DNA from: Halomonas cupida
Lineage (GTDB): Bacteria; Pseudomonadota; Gammaproteobacteria; Pseudomonadales; Halomonadaceae
DNA: 64,000 nt
NCBI RefSeq assembly: GCF_900142755.1
Contig: NZ_FRCA01000010.1
Span: 166,809-230,808 of the forward strand
Reading direction: 5' to 3'
Positions 34,046 to 44,193 of this stretch are shown piece after piece. Below the pieces are notes generated by a model. The model was not told where the DNA came from and did no database searches. It worked only from the letters and a program-made list of their open reading frames with translations. A program made the position numbers and the translations under genes. The stretch's first letter is position 1. Every line of letters starts with the position of its first letter.

Positions 34046-35683
34046 GTGAGTGACGAGCGTCAACCACCAACGCCGGAGCAGGATCGCCAGCGAGCAGTAG
34101 AAGAGGGCGAGGGCACGCCGGTCGGTAGTGTGGCCGCAACCCCACCGCGCCGCGGCTTGATGCGGTCGGGCATGGTCGTCAGTGCCATGACCATGCTGTC
34201 GCGAGTGCTGGGGCTGGTGCGCGATGTGGTGATCGCTACGCTGCTGGGCGCGGGCGCAGGGGCCGATGCCTTCTTTGTGGCCTTCAAGATCCCCAATTTC
34301 ATGCGGCGACTGTTTGCCGAGGGTGCCTTCAACCAGGCGTTCGTACCGGTGCTGTCTGAGTACTCGACGACGCGCAGTCGTGAGGAAGTACGCGAACTGC
34401 TCAACGCCGTATCCGGTAGCCTGACCATGGTGCTGGCATTGATTACCGCGCTGGCGATGCTGGCCGCACCCTGGTTGACCTGGTTGTTCGCACCGGGTTT
34501 CTCGCGTGACCCGGCGAAGCTGGCGATGACCGCTGACATGTTGCGCCTGACCTTTCCGTATCTGCTGTTGATCTCATTGACGGCCTTCAGTGGCAGTGTG
34601 CTCAATACCTGGAACCGCTTTGCGATTCCGGCCTTCACACCGGTGCTGCTCAATCTGTCATTGATTGGTGCGGCAGTGCTGCTGACGCCGGTGATGGATG
34701 AGCCGGCCATGGCTCTGGCCTGGGGGGTATTGATCGCGGGTGCGGCTCAGCTGTTGTTTCAGGTACCGTTCCTCGCGCAGTTGGGCTTGATGCCGCGCCC
34801 CTGGCCGAACTTCGCCCATGAAGGGGTTCGGCGTATTCTGCGCTTGATGACCCCGGCGCTGTTCGGCGTCTCGGTGTCACAGATCAATCTGCTGCTGGAT
34901 ACGGTGCTGGCGTCACTGCTGACCGCAGGCAGTGTGTCCTGGTTGTATTACTCGGATCGCCTGGTGGAACTGCCTCTGGGTGTGTTCGGCGTTGCTATCG
35001 GCACCGTGATTCTGCCGGCACTGTCGCGGCGGCATGCCGAGCAGTCCGGTGAGCATTTCAGTCAGATGCTCGACTGGGCGCTGCGCGCGGTGTTGCTGCT
35101 GGGGCTGCCGGCGGCATTGGCGTTGGCGCTGTTGGCGGAGCCACTGCTGGTCACGCTGTTCCATTATGGCGCCATGACCGATCACGATATCGTAATGGCG
35201 GCGATGAGCCTGCGCGCCTACGCGCTGGGCCTGGTGGCCTTCATGTTGATCAAGGTTCTGGCGCCGGGCTTCTTCGCCCGCCAGGACACCAAGACGCCGG
35301 TCAAGGTCGGGATCATCGCCATGGTGGCCAACATGGTGTTCAACCTGATTCTGATCTGGCCGCTGGCCCACGCAGGGCTGGCGCTGGCCACGGCGCTGTC
35401 GGCATTTCTCAATGCCGGGCTGCTGGCCTGGCTGCTGCGTCGTCAGGGTGTGCTGAGTTTCCAGCCGGGCTGGGGGCGCTTTGCCTTCCAGTTGGGCGGC
35501 GGTTGTGTGGTCATGGGCATGGCACTGTGGCTGTTGTCGCCGGAGTGGCACCAGTGGCTTGATTGGGACCTGTTGCATCGCGGCCTGTGGATGGGCGCTC
35601 TGGTGGTCGGTGGGGCTGTGGTGTATTTCGCCTGGCTGGCGCTGACCGGGGTGCGGGTACGGCAGTTCCGGCTCAAGGGTTAG
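34046..35683 (+). CDS. murJ: Lipid II flippase MurJ
   Basis: The 545-residue polytopic protein has about 14 transmembrane helices and the MurJ signatures SGMVVSAMTMLSRVLGLVRD, KIPNFMRRLFAEGAFNQAFV and LLDTVLASLLTAGSVSWLYY. It flips lipid II across the inner membrane for peptidoglycan synthesis. The GTG start adds a hydrophilic N-terminal extension of about 35 residues compared with E. coli; an ATG at 34160 (MRSGMVV) would give the usual length. It lies between rpsT and ribF as in Pseudomonas. Confidence 0.96.
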   Translation: MSDERQPPTPEQDRQRAVEEGEGTPVGSVAATPPRRGLMRSGMVVSAMTMLSRVLGLVRDVVIATLLGAGAGADAFFVAFKIPNFMRRLFAEGAFNQAFVPVLSEYSTTRSREEVRELLNAVSGSLTMVLALITALAMLAAPWLTWLFAPGFSRDPAKLAMTADMLRLTFPYLLLISLTAFSGSVLNTWNRFAIPAFTPVLLNLSLIGAAVLLTPVMDEPAMALAWGVLIAGAAQLLFQVPFLAQLGLMPRPWPNFAHEGVRRILRLMTPALFGVSVSQINLLLDTVLASLLTAGSVSWLYYSDRLVELPLGVFGVAIGTVILPALSRRHAEQSGEHFSQMLDWALRAVLLLGLPAALALALLAEPLLVTLFHYGAMTDHDIVMAAMSLRAYALGLVAFMLIKVLAPGFFARQDTKTPVKVGIIAMVANMVFNLILIWPLAHAGLALATALSAFLNAGLLAWLLRRQGVLSFQPGWGRFAFQLGGGCVVMGMALWLLSPEWHQWLDWDLLHRGLWMGALVVGGAVVYFAWLALTGVRVRQFRLKG

Positions 35684-35917
35684 GGAGGCTCCGAATAAAT
35701 GCCTGCGCAAATGAATCACTGCGTTGCGCGGTGCTATCAATCCTCACATATCACCTTATATGCTGTGGTTGATGCGCTCCGTGCGCCTTGTGCTTCATCC
35801 GCTCGACGATTTATACCGTGTTTCCCCGCCCGGCGGGCGAAGTCCAGGTTACGCGGCTGTCAAGCCATCCCTGGTTCGTTATAATCGGTTCCCTTTACGT
35901 TCAATGTGACTGGACTC

Positions 35918-37108
35918 ATGGAAGTCATCCGCGGCTTGCACAATCTGCGCGAAGCGCATCGTGGCACGGTAGCCACCATCGGTAATTTCGATGGGGTGCA
36001 CCGTGGCCATCAGGCGATTCTCGAGCAATGTCAGCAGCAGGCAAAGCGCCTTGATCTGCCGGTGACCGTGGTGGTCTTCGAACCTCAGCCACGTGAGTAC
36101 TTTGCGGCTGAGCAGGCGCCCCCCCGCTTGACCCGGCTGAGTGAGAAGGTTGCCCTGCTGGCCGAGTGTGGCGTAGATCGGGTGCTGTGCCTGCCGTTCA
36201 ACGAGACGCTGCGGCAACTGACGGCCGTGGAATTCGTCCAGCAGGTACTGGTGAACGGCCTGGGCGTCAGGCATCTGGTGGTGGGAGATGACTTCCGGTT
36301 CGGTTGTGATCGTCGAGGTGATTTCGCGCTGCTGACCCAACTGGGTCAGGGGTGCGGGTTTGTGGTCGAGAACACCCACACCTTCTGCCTGGACGATGAG
36401 CGGGTATCCAGCACCCGCATCAGAACCCTGCTGGCCTGTGGCAATTTTGCCGGGGTGGAGCGGCTGCTGGGACGTCCCTACAGTATCCGTGGCCGGGTGG
36501 TTCGCGATCAGCAGCGCGGTCGCACCATCGGCGTACCGACCGCCAACCTGCCGCTGGTAACAGGCTCGCTGGCATTGCGTGGCGTGTATGCGGTGATTGT
36601 CGAGTACGCAGGAGGGCGCCATCCGGCGGTGGCCAATATTGGCTGGCGTCCTACCGTCGGCAGTGTCCGGCCGGTACTGGAAGCCCACCTGCTGGATTTT
36701 GATGCCGACCTCTATGGCCAGCGCCTGACGGTCGTGCCCTGTGCCAGGCTGCGGGGTGAAATTGCCTTCGACAGCTTCGAGGCACTGAAGACACAGATAT
36801 ACAACGATATCCGCCAGACGCGAGAGTATTTTTCCCGGTGGGATGTTGCCCTCCGCGATGTCGAGGGCTGCTCTCCGATGGCAATGCCCGCTGTTGGCTC
36901 TCCGGAGACCGGTGCTGATTCCCGAGAGCAACATGATTCCCGAGACCAGCATGATTCTCGAGACCAGTATGATTCTCGAGAACAACAGCGACTGAGCGGG
37001 GACACCGCACAAGCGGGCTGCCTCTATCCTCTGGCATCGGCGCCTCGCGCGCGCGAGGCCGTGACACATGACTCCTCGGCGGACAATTCCGCTGACTATG
37101 ACGGCTGA
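35918..37108 (+). CDS. ribF: Bifunctional riboflavin kinase / FAD synthetase, with C-terminal repeat tail
   Basis: The N-terminal FAD synthetase domain has [16 protein letters not shown] (nucleotidyltransferase HxGH) and [11 protein letters not shown]; the kinase domain has [11 protein letters not shown] and [10 protein letters not shown]. It converts riboflavin to FMN and FAD. At 396 residues it is about 80 longer than E. coli RibF (313). The extra tail starts near residue 312 and contains four tandem DSR(E/D)Q(H/Y/Q) hexapeptides, then an acidic end. The ATG at 35918 (MEVIRGL) is chosen over an in-frame GTG at 35906. It precedes ileS by 11 bases. Confidence 0.95.
   Translation: MEVIRGLHNLREAHRGTVATIGNFDGVHRGHQAILEQCQQQAKRLDLPVTVVVFEPQPREYFAAEQAPPRLTRLSEKVALLAECGVDRVLCLPFNETLRQLTAVEFVQQVLVNGLGVRHLVVGDDFRFGCDRRGDFALLTQLGQGCGFVVENTHTFCLDDERVSSTRIRTLLACGNFAGVERLLGRPYSIRGRVVRDQQRGRTIGVPTANLPLVTGSLALRGVYAVIVEYAGGRHPAVANIGWRPTVGSVRPVLEAHLLDFDADLYGQRLTVVPCARLRGEIAFDSFEALKTQIYNDIRQTREYFSRWDVALRDVEGCSPMAMPAVGSPETGADSREQHDSRDQHDSRDQYDSREQQRLSGDTAQAGCLYPLASAPRAREAVTHDSSADNSADYDG
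36917..36988 (+). repeat. Four 18-bp tandem repeats inside ribF
   Basis: The four units (GATTCYCGAGANCARYAT pattern) run without gaps and in frame, each encoding D-S-R-(E/D)-Q-(H/Y/Q). They lie in the nonconserved C-terminal tail, so unit number could change without breaking the frame. Confidence 0.9.
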
Positions 37109-37119
37109 CACCCAGGACT

Positions 37120-39966
37120 ATGAGCGACTACAAACACACTCTGAATCTGCCAGAAACCGATTTCCCCATGCGCGGCATGCTGCCCAAACGTGAGCCGGAG
37201 CGTGTCGCCCAGTGGCAGAAGCTGGATGTCTATCAGCGCCTGCGCGAGACCCGCGAGGGCCGTGATGTCTTTCTGCTGCATGATGGCCCTCCCTACGCCA
37301 ACGGCAGCATTCATATCGGTCACGCCGTCAACAAGATTCTCAAGGACATCATCGTCAAGTCGAAGAACCTGGCAGGCTTCGATGCGCCTTATGTTCCCGG
37401 TTGGGACTGTCATGGTCTCCCCATCGAGCACAAGGTCGAGACTACCCATGGTAAGCACCTCGAGCCGGGCAAGGCGCGGGAGCTTTGCCGTGAGTACGCT
37501 GCCGAGCAGGTTCAGGGACAGCTCAAGGATTTCGTGCGTCTGGGCGTGATCGGTGACTGGGACAACCCCTACCGCACCATGGAATATGCCAACGAGGCTG
37601 GTGAGATCCGGGCGCTGGCGGACATGGTCGAGGGCGGCTTCGTGTTCAAGGGGCTCAAGCCGGTCAACTGGTGTTTCGACTGTGGATCGGCACTGGCCGA
37701 GGCCGAGGTCGAGTACGCCGACAAGCAGTCCGATGCCATCGATGTGGCCTTCCCCTGCGCCGATGAGGACAGGCTGGCGGCGGCCTTCGGCCTCGATGGC
37801 CTGGCGAAGCCAGCTGCGGTGGTGATCTGGACCACGACGCCCTGGACCATTCCGGCCAACCAGGCGCTCAACGTCCATCCCGAGTTTACCTACGCGCTGG
37901 TGGATACTGGTGAGCGCCTGCTGCTGCTGGCCGAGGACCTGGTCGAAAGCTGTCTCGAGCGTTTCGGGCTCGAGGGCGAGGTGATTGCCACTACCCGTGG
38001 TCAGCAGCTCGAGCTGATCAACTTCCGCCACCCACTCTACGACCGTCTGGCACCGATCTATCTGGCCGACTACGTGGAAAGTGAGGTAGGCAGCACTGGT
38101 ATTGTGCACTCTGCGCCGGTGCATGGTGTCGACGACTTCGATTCCTGCCGGCGTTATGGCATGGACTTCGATCAGTTCATCAGTATCGTCAAGAGTGATG
38201 GCGTCTACGTTGACGACCTGCCGCTGTTCGGTGGCCAGTTGATCTGGAAGGCCAACCCGAAGATCGTCGCGGCGCTGAGTGAGGCCGGGGCACTGATGGC
38301 ACACAAGACCATCACCCACAGCTATATGCATTGCTGGCGCCACAAATCGCCGGTGATCTACCGTGCTACCGCCCAGTGGTTCGTGGGCATGGACATTGCC
38401 GGCAAGGACGGTCGTACTCTGCGCGAGAGTGCGCTGGAGGGTGTCGAATCCACCCAGTTCGTCCCCACCTGGGGCAAGGCGCGCCTGCACAGCATGATCG
38501 CCAATCGTCCTGACTGGTGTATCTCTCGCCAGCGCAACTGGGGCGTACCGATCCCGTTCTTCCTGCACAAGGAAAGCGGTGAACTGCATCCGCGTACTGT
38601 TGAGCTGATGGAAGAGGTCGCCAAGCGCGTCGAGGCTGAAGGTATCGATGCCTGGTTCCGCCTCGAACCCAGCGAACTGCTGGGCGCTGAAGCCGCGCAG
38701 TACGACAAGGTCACCGATACCCTGGACGTGTGGTTCGATTCCGGCACGACACACCGCCATGTACTGCGTGGCTCGCACCCCATGGGGCACCTGAGCGGCC
38801 CGCGTGCCGACCTGTACCTCGAGGGCTCCGATCAGCACCGTGGCTGGTTCCATTCCTCGCTGTTGACTGGTAGCGCCATTGATGGACACCCGCCGTACCG
38901 CGGTCTGCTGACCCATGGTTTCACTGTCGATGCCAAGGGCCGCAAGATGTCCAAGTCGATGGGCAACGTGGTCGCGCCCCAGGAAGTCATGGACAAGATG
39001 GGCGCCGATATCCTGCGTCTGTGGGTGGCCTCCACCGATTATTCCGGTGAGATGGCGGTATCCGACGAGATCCTCAAGCGCACGGCGGACGTCTATCGCC
39101 GTATTCGCAATACTGCGCGTTTCCTGCTGGCCAACCTCAACGGTTTCGAGCCGTCACGCGATGCGCTGGCTTTCGATGACATGCTGGCACTGGATCAGTG
39201 GGTGGTCGATCGGGCTGCACAGCTGCAGCAGCGTATCGAGACGGCCTACGATGAGTACCGCTTCCTCGATGTCTATCAGCAGGTGCATGGTTTCTGCGCT
39301 CGTGAGCTGGGTGGCTTCTACCTGGATGTAATCAAGGACCGCCAGTACACCACCCAGAGCGATTCCGTGGCACGCCGTAGTTGCCAGACCGCGCTCTACC
39401 AGGTGGTCCAGGCGCTGGTTCGTTGGGTAGCGCCAATCCTGTCGTTCACCGCCGAGGAAATCTTCGAGAATATCCCCGGTGAGAAGGGGCTGGCAGAAGG
39501 CAGCAGTGTCCTGCTGGAGAGCTACTATGAGGGGCTTTCGACGCTGGCCGCTGACGCAGAGATGGGACGTGACTTCTGGGAGCAGGTGCTGACCGTCAAG
39601 CAGGCCGTCAACAAGTGCCTCGAGGACGCGCGCAACCAGAAGACCATCAAGGGCAGTCTCGCCGCCGAGGTCACTCTGTATGTGGATGAGCCATTACAGA
39701 CGCTGTTGTCACGTCTGGGTGATGAACTGCGCTTCGTGATGTTGACCAGCGAGGTGCGTCTGGCGCCGTTGGCTGACGCAGGTGATGCGGTGGCGACTGA
39801 TCTCGAGGGCCTCAAGGTCGCGGTGGCGGGCAGTGAGCACGCCAAGTGTGAACGTTGCTGGCATCATCGCCCCGAGGTGGGGTCGCTGGCCGATCATCCT
39901 GACCTGTGTTCGCGCTGCGTGAGCAACCTGCCGGAAGGCGCTGGAGAGACCCGTTACTATGCCTGA
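37120..39966 (+). CDS. ileS: Isoleucyl-tRNA synthetase
   Basis: The 948-residue class I synthetase charges tRNA-Ile. It has the HIGH motif in [15 protein letters not shown], the editing domain ([15 protein letters not shown]), KMSKS in [13 protein letters not shown] and a C-terminal zinc finger (CERCWHH ... CSRC). Length matches the E. coli-type IleS (938). Its stop overlaps the lspA start. A 606-codon antisense frame within it is a shadow. Confidence 0.99.
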   Translation: MSDYKHTLNLPETDFPMRGMLPKREPERVAQWQKLDVYQRLRETREGRDVFLLHDGPPYANGSIHIGHAVNKILKDIIVKSKNLAGFDAPYVPGWDCHGLPIEHKVETTHGKHLEPGKARELCREYAAEQVQGQLKDFVRLGVIGDWDNPYRTMEYANEAGEIRALADMVEGGFVFKGLKPVNWCFDCGSALAEAEVEYADKQSDAIDVAFPCADEDRLAAAFGLDGLAKPAAVVIWTTTPWTIPANQALNVHPEFTYALVDTGERLLLLAEDLVESCLERFGLEGEVIATTRGQQLELINFRHPLYDRLAPIYLADYVESEVGSTGIVHSAPVHGVDDFDSCRRYGMDFDQFISIVKSDGVYVDDLPLFGGQLIWKANPKIVAALSEAGALMAHKTITHSYMHCWRHKSPVIYRATAQWFVGMDIAGKDGRTLRESALEGVESTQFVPTWGKARLHSMIANRPDWCISRQRNWGVPIPFFLHKESGELHPRTVELMEEVAKRVEAEGIDAWFRLEPSELLGAEAAQYDKVTDTLDVWFDSGTTHRHVLRGSHPMGHLSGPRADLYLEGSDQHRGWFHSSLLTGSAIDGHPPYRGLLTHGFTVDAKGRKMSKSMGNVVAPQEVMDKMGADILRLWVASTDYSGEMAVSDEILKRTADVYRRIRNTARFLLANLNGFEPSRDALAFDDMLALDQWVVDRAAQLQQRIETAYDEYRFLDVYQQVHGFCARELGGFYLDVIKDRQYTTQSDSVARRSCQTALYQVVQALVRWVAPILSFTAEEIFENIPGEKGLAEGSSVLLESYYEGLSTLAADAEMGRDFWEQVLTVKQAVNKCLEDARNQKTIKGSLAAEVTLYVDEPLQTLLSRLGDELRFVMLTSEVRLAPLADAGDAVATDLEGLKVAVAGSEHAKCERCWHHRPEVGSLADHPDLCSRCVSNLPEGAGETRYYA

Positions 39967-40486
39967 GGCCGAAGCTCATATGTCTGCTCAAGTACAGCCG
40001 ATGCGCAAGCCACTGTTGTGGTGGCTGCTGGCCATTGTCTGGATCATCCTCGATCTGGCTACCAAGGCGCTGGCCAGCAGCAGTCTGACCTACGCCACGC
40101 CAGTGGAAGTGCTGCCGTTCTTCAACCTGACGTTATTGCACAATACCGGTGCGGCCTTCAGCTTCCTGGCGGACCATCCCGGCTGGCAGCGTTGGTTCTT
40201 CGCCGCCATTGCGGTAGCGGCCACCATTGGTCTGAGTATCTGGATGACTCGTCTCAAGCGTGACGAGAAAGTCCTTGGTGCCTGCCTGGCGCTGATCATC
40301 GGTGGGGCGCTCGGCAATCTCTACGATCGTCTGGTGCACGGTTATGTGGTCGACTTCCTGTCGTTTCATGCCGCCGGCTGGTATTACCCGGCATTCAACG
40401 TCGCGGATATCGGCATCACGGTCGGTGCCATCGGCCTGATCTGGGAATCCATCTTCGCTGAGCGCCGTCGTGCGCGGCGTGGCTGA
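39959..40486 (+). CDS. lspA: Lipoprotein signal peptidase II
   Basis: The 175-residue inner-membrane aspartyl protease has four transmembrane helices and the two catalytic Asp motifs: GNLYDRL and FNVADI. It also has the NTGAAFSFL signature. It removes the signal peptide from prolipoproteins such as BamD. The ATG at 39959 overlaps the end of ileS; ATG at 39980 would drop seven residues and is equally possible. The following 140 bases before fkpB hold only short repeats of a ctgccctg-like sequence. Confidence 0.98.
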   Translation: MPEAEAHMSAQVQPMRKPLLWWLLAIVWIILDLATKALASSSLTYATPVEVLPFFNLTLLHNTGAAFSFLADHPGWQRWFFAAIAVAATIGLSIWMTRLKRDEKVLGACLALIIGGALGNLYDRLVHGYVVDFLSFHAAGWYYPAFNVADIGITVGAIGLIWESIFAERRRARRG

Positions 40487-40626
40487 ACCTCGGTTCTCCC
40501 TGCCATACATGGCAGTACTGCCCTGCATGGTCTTGCTGTCCTGCAGGGTTCTACTGCCCTGGTTATCTGTTGTCTTGATTCGGGTGAGAGCACGGCTCTC
40601 ACCCTGCGCATTTTCTGGAGAACTCC

Positions 40627-41073
40627 ATGAGCGAATACCGCATCGATGAGGGCATGGAAGTCACCCTGCATTTCACTCTCAAGCTGGAAGACGGCACCGT
40701 GGTCGACTCGACCCAGGACAAGGCGCCGGCCACCTTTCAGGTGGGAGACGGCAACCTGCCGCCTGGTTTCGAGCATCCGCTCAAGGGGCTGACCGATGGA
40801 GACAGTGGCGTGTTCGAGGTGACCCCGGAGCATGCCTTTGGTCAGCACAATCCGCAGAACGTCCAGCGCATGAAGCGCGATGTGTTCAAGGATGAGGCGC
40901 CGGAGATCGGCACGGTGATGTCCTTTGCCGATGCCAACGGCGATGAGTTGCCTGGCGTGATCAGCGAGATCGACGACGATATGGTCGAGGTGGACTTCAA
41001 TCACCCGCTGGCGGGGCGTACCCTGACCTTTGAGGTCGAGGTGCTGGACGTCAAGCCAGCCACGACCCACTGA
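40627..41073 (+). CDS. fkpB: FKBP-type peptidyl-prolyl isomerase (FkpB/SlpA)
   Basis: The 148-residue product has an FKBP core (MEVTLHFTLKLEDGTVVDST; GFEHPLKGLTDGDSGVFEV) with an inserted flap (about residues 68-120) as in SlyD/SlpA proteins. There is no His-rich tail, which points to FkpB rather than SlyD. It catalyses proline isomerisation and acts as a chaperone. It lies between lspA and ispH, the conserved gene order in proteobacteria, with a CTGGAGAA ribosome site. Confidence 0.95.
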   Translation: MSEYRIDEGMEVTLHFTLKLEDGTVVDSTQDKAPATFQVGDGNLPPGFEHPLKGLTDGDSGVFEVTPEHAFGQHNPQNVQRMKRDVFKDEAPEIGTVMSFADANGDELPGVISEIDDDMVEVDFNHPLAGRTLTFEVEVLDVKPATTH

Positions 41074-41193
41074 GATGACTCCGGAATGACAGGGGGATAT
41101 GACCAGATGGCTCCGTCATCTGTACAATGAACCCCGTTACAGTGGGTTTCGGTATCACGGAGGCGCCGATACGGGCGCCAAGGCAAGCAGATC

Positions 41194-42159
41194 ATGCAAA
41201 TCAAGTTGGCCAATCCGCGCGGTTTCTGCGCTGGTGTTGACCGCGCCATCGAGATCGTCAATCGTGCCCTCGATGTCTTCGGGCCGCCGATCTATGTGCG
41301 CCATGAAGTGGTACACAACCGCTTCGTGGTTGATTCACTACGCGAGCGTGGCGCGATCTTCGTCGAGGAACTGCACGAGGTTCCCGATGACGTCATCGTG
41401 ATCTTCTCCGCCCACGGGGTATCGCGTGCCGTCCAGTTGGAAGCCGAGCAACGCGGCCTCAAGGTATTCGATGCCACCTGTCCTCTGGTGACCAAGGTGC
41501 ATATGGAAGTGCTGCGCTACGCGCGCCGTGGTCACGAGTGCATCCTGATCGGTCACGAGGGGCACCCCGAGGTGGAAGGCACCATGGGGCGCTATGACAC
41601 TGCCCACGGCGGGCAGATCTATCTGGTCGAGGATGAGGAGGATGTGGCGCGGCTGCAGGTCAAGGACCCGTCGCGGCTGGCTTTTGTCACCCAGACTACC
41701 TTGTCCATGGATGACACCGCCAGGGTGATCGATGCGTTGCGCTCGACCTTCCCGGAGATCCAGGGACCGCGTAAGGATGATATCTGCTATGCCACCCAGA
41801 ACCGCCAGGATGCGGTGCGTGAGTTGGCGGCAGGTTGTGAGCTGGTGCTGGTGGTCGGCAGTCCCAACAGTTCCAACTCGAATCGTCTGCGCGAGCTTTC
41901 CGAGCGTGTCGGCACGCCAGCCTATCTGATCGACAATGCCGAGCAGATCGATCCAGCCTGGTTGAAGGGGGTTGAGGCTATCGGCGTCACGGCCGGAGCC
42001 AGCGCGCCCGAAGTGCTGGTGCGCGGGGTGATCGAGCGCCTTCAGGCGCTGGGAGCCAAGGTGCCGGAAGAGCTGGCCGGGCGTGAGGAAACCATTACCT
42101 TCTCGATGCCACGCGAGCTGCGTGAGCGACTGATTGCCACCGAGAGCGCCACCGACTGA
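41194..42159 (+). CDS. ispH: 4-Hydroxy-3-methylbut-2-enyl diphosphate reductase
   Basis: The 321-residue iron-sulfur enzyme catalyses the last step of the MEP isoprenoid pathway, giving IPP and DMAPP. The three cluster cysteines are seen in [24 protein letters not shown] and [11 protein letters not shown]; the catalytic TTLS and [10 protein letters not shown] motifs are also present. It ends the ileS-lspA-fkpB-ispH group. Confidence 0.98.
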   Translation: MQIKLANPRGFCAGVDRAIEIVNRALDVFGPPIYVRHEVVHNRFVVDSLRERGAIFVEELHEVPDDVIVIFSAHGVSRAVQLEAEQRGLKVFDATCPLVTKVHMEVLRYARRGHECILIGHEGHPEVEGTMGRYDTAHGGQIYLVEDEEDVARLQVKDPSRLAFVTQTTLSMDDTARVIDALRSTFPEIQGPRKDDICYATQNRQDAVRELAAGCELVLVVGSPNSSNSNRLRELSERVGTPAYLIDNAEQIDPAWLKGVEAIGVTAGASAPEVLVRGVIERLQALGAKVPEELAGREETITFSMPRELRERLIATESATD

Positions 42160-42324
42160 TCCTCCCTTCCCGCTGACCATCTCCGCTTCCCTTGAAGCGG
42201 CGATGTCGTTTATGCGTCTTCGCCGATTCTCGGTGACAGCTTTGCTGCACCGCCTGCTGTTGCCTCCAGGTCGGGATTTCCTGCCACATACTGTGCATAC
42301 AGAATGTGTTGCAGGAGCAGAGCG

Positions 42325-42750
42325 ATGGGGCAAGGGATGGCCCGAGGTGGTCGCAGCAAGCGAATGTCCGGCGGGCAGGTCGGAGAGGGTGGTTTCACGC
42401 TGATCGAACTGATGGTCTGCGTGGTGATCGTGGCGGTACTCGCCACCCTGGCCTACCCCCGTTACACCCAGCACCTCGCCGGGGCGAGGGTGGTCGAGGC
42501 GCGTTCCCGCCTGATCGCCATGGCTGCTGGGCTCGAGCGTTGTTACTCACGCTATCTGCGCTATGACGCATCACCGTGTCAGCTTCCGGCTGAGCATGAT
42601 GAGCTGGAAGGCTATCGTCTCGCCCGGGAGGTCGCTGAAAGTCGTTATCTGCTGACCGCCGAGGCCCTCGACAGAGGCATGGTGCCAAGCGGCTGCGAGA
42701 CCCTGCGTCTGGACCAGACAGGTAAGCGAGTCCCCGATGAGTGCTGGTAG
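42325..42750 (+). CDS. pilE: Type IV pilin-like protein (PilE family)
   Basis: The 141-residue prepilin has a class III-type signal with cleavage before Phe in GEGG-FTLIELMVCVVIVAVLA, Glu5 being present. The C-terminal CETLRLDQTGKRVPDECW contains the cysteine pair of the D-loop typical of PilE/ComP-type pilins. The ATG at 42325 has AGGAG eight bases upstream; the 42304 start is less likely. It overlaps pilV by 14 bases and begins a four-gene pilin operon. Confidence 0.88.
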   Translation: MGQGMARGGRSKRMSGGQVGEGGFTLIELMVCVVIVAVLATLAYPRYTQHLAGARVVEARSRLIAMAAGLERCYSRYLRYDASPCQLPAEHDELEGYRLAREVAESRYLLTAEALDRGMVPSGCETLRLDQTGKRVPDECW

Positions 42751-43147
42751 GCATTCGGCAGGTTTCAGCCTGATCGAAGCTCTGGTGGCGCTGGTCGTGC
42801 TGGCCATCGGTTTGCTGGGTATTGCCGGGATCCAGCTCAAGGGGCTGCAGAGCGCTGACCTGGCAGTACAGCGCGGGATCGCCAACATCGCTGCCCAGGA
42901 TGCTCGTGAACGCCTGTGGGCAGCGCTGGTCAGCGACACCGGTGCTCATTGCCCCAAGGCTGCGGTCGTCAACCACAGCGACTGGCAGCAACGCTGGCAA
43001 CTCCTGCTCCCTGAACTGGCGACTGATCCGGTTGAGCCCCTCGGCGATTGCCGATTCCACATTGAAGTGCGTTGGCAGGACCCACGTACTGCTGATCATC
43101 TCACGCGGCTTGATTACCGCTTGCGCCTGCCGCAGGAGGTGCCCTGA
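42737..43147 (+). CDS. pilV: Minor pilin PilV
   Basis: The 136-residue prepilin has the signal SAG-FSLIEALVALVVLAIGLLG, characteristic of PilV with Glu5 and the ALVALVVLAIG core, and the following GIAGIQLKGLQSADLAVQR. PilV belongs to the priming complex that starts pilus assembly. It overlaps pilE and ends on the first base of pilW. Confidence 0.9.
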   Translation: MSAGRHSAGFSLIEALVALVVLAIGLLGIAGIQLKGLQSADLAVQRGIANIAAQDARERLWAALVSDTGAHCPKAAVVNHSDWQQRWQLLLPELATDPVEPLGDCRFHIEVRWQDPRTADHLTRLDYRLRLPQEVP

Positions 43148-43614
43148 TGGGGTGGGGGCAGAGCGTGGCGGGCCGAAACCGCCAGACTGGACTGAGCCTG
43201 GTGGAGCTGCTGCTGGCCATGTTGATCGGCAGTGTGGTGTTGCTGGCGGCAACCGAGGTTCTGCGTCATGTCCATCAGTTGGACCAACGGACTCGACAGC
43301 TTGCCGAACGTCAGGCAGCGGTTGTCTATGCCCTTGATGTCATGGCGGCCAGGCTACGTAGCGGAGTGGCTGACGAGACTTCCTTCGAACTGCGCGACAG
43401 TGGTACCGCAGGCACTTGCACCCTCTACGATCGTGACGGCCGTCAGCCCCTGATCGATGGTCTGGCCAGCTCGGGAAACTGTGAGGACGAGAGGCCGGTC
43501 GAGTCTCTGGGTGAAGGTATCTATCGTCTGCAGCTGACGTTGCCTGATTTCCCGGCACCACTGCGTATGGGGGTCGTGGACCGCCGATACTGGTCCAGTG
43601 GAGGTACGCCTTGA
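43147..43614 (+). CDS. pilW: Minor pilin PilW (short form)
   Basis: The 155-residue protein has the prepilin signal RQTG-LSLVELLLAMLIGSVVLLA, typical of PilW. It is much shorter than Pseudomonas PilW (about 270 residues), ending soon after a disulphide-type pair CTLYDRDGRQ ... CEDERPV. The gene has no visible frameshift and its stop overlaps pilX. It may be a compact variant rather than a truncated gene. Confidence 0.82.
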   Translation: MGWGQSVAGRNRQTGLSLVELLLAMLIGSVVLLAATEVLRHVHQLDQRTRQLAERQAAVVYALDVMAARLRSGVADETSFELRDSGTAGTCTLYDRDGRQPLIDGLASSGNCEDERPVESLGEGIYRLQLTLPDFPAPLRMGVVDRRYWSSGGTP

Positions 43615-44168
43615 GCCATCGGCCGAAGCGGCAATCCGGCGCCACACTGTTGGTGGTGCTCAGTCTGTTGGCGATTACCTCAGTCATGGCTCTAGGTGCG
43701 CTGCAGTCGGCGTTGGTGGATGAGCGACTGGCGGGTAACCTGGTGGCGATGAGCCGGGCTCAACTGGCCGCAGAATGGGGCGCCGCACAGCAACTGGGTC
43801 GTATGACGAGGCATGATTCCACGAGTCATGGCGCTGCGGACAGCTTGACCTGTCGTGATATCAGGATCAAGGAGCTCGATGAGTCCGATAGTGGACTTCA
43901 AGCAGAGAACGTCCGGCTTTCCTCAGAGCCGCGGGTCGGTTATCTCCAGGGTGACTGCGACTCTCATGGCGAGGTGGGGTATTGGGTGATGGGCTGGGTG
44001 AGCAATGGTGAGGCTGTGGTCGCCAGACATCTGGTGCTGTTGGTGCCGGAACTGACGCTCGACTCAACCCCGGACTCGGCTTCCGACCCAGTTCCTGATT
44101 CCAATTCAAGTGCGGCCTCGACGACAACGCCTTCGATGCTGTGGATCGATGGAGGTTTCGTCGATTGA
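43611..44168 (+). CDS. pilX: Pilus assembly protein PilX
   Basis: The 185-residue protein starts (TTG) with RQSGATLLVVLSLLAITSVMAL and continues LQSALVDERLAGNLVAMSRA, the PilX_N signature. It lacks Glu5, as usual for PilX-type tip pilins. The C-terminal part has a Ser/Pro/Asp-rich stretch (about residues 150-175). In Pseudomonas pilX is followed by pilY1, which is missing here; the next gene is fimT on the other strand. Confidence 0.85.
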   Translation: MSHRPKRQSGATLLVVLSLLAITSVMALGALQSALVDERLAGNLVAMSRAQLAAEWGAAQQLGRMTRHDSTSHGAADSLTCRDIRIKELDESDSGLQAENVRLSSEPRVGYLQGDCDSHGEVGYWVMGWVSNGEAVVARHLVLLVPELTLDSTPDSASDPVPDSNSSAASTTTPSMLWIDGGFVD

Positions 44169-44193
44169 TGGGGGCGTTGTGAAAGCGGCGCTC

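Noticed and set aside
35879..37111. 410-codon antisense frame across ribF
   Set aside because: Composition (His/Gln-rich) and exact coverage of ribF show that it is a shadow.
37096..38916. 606-codon antisense frame across ileS
   Set aside because: Shadow frame produced by high-GC third positions; ileS on the other strand is unmistakable.
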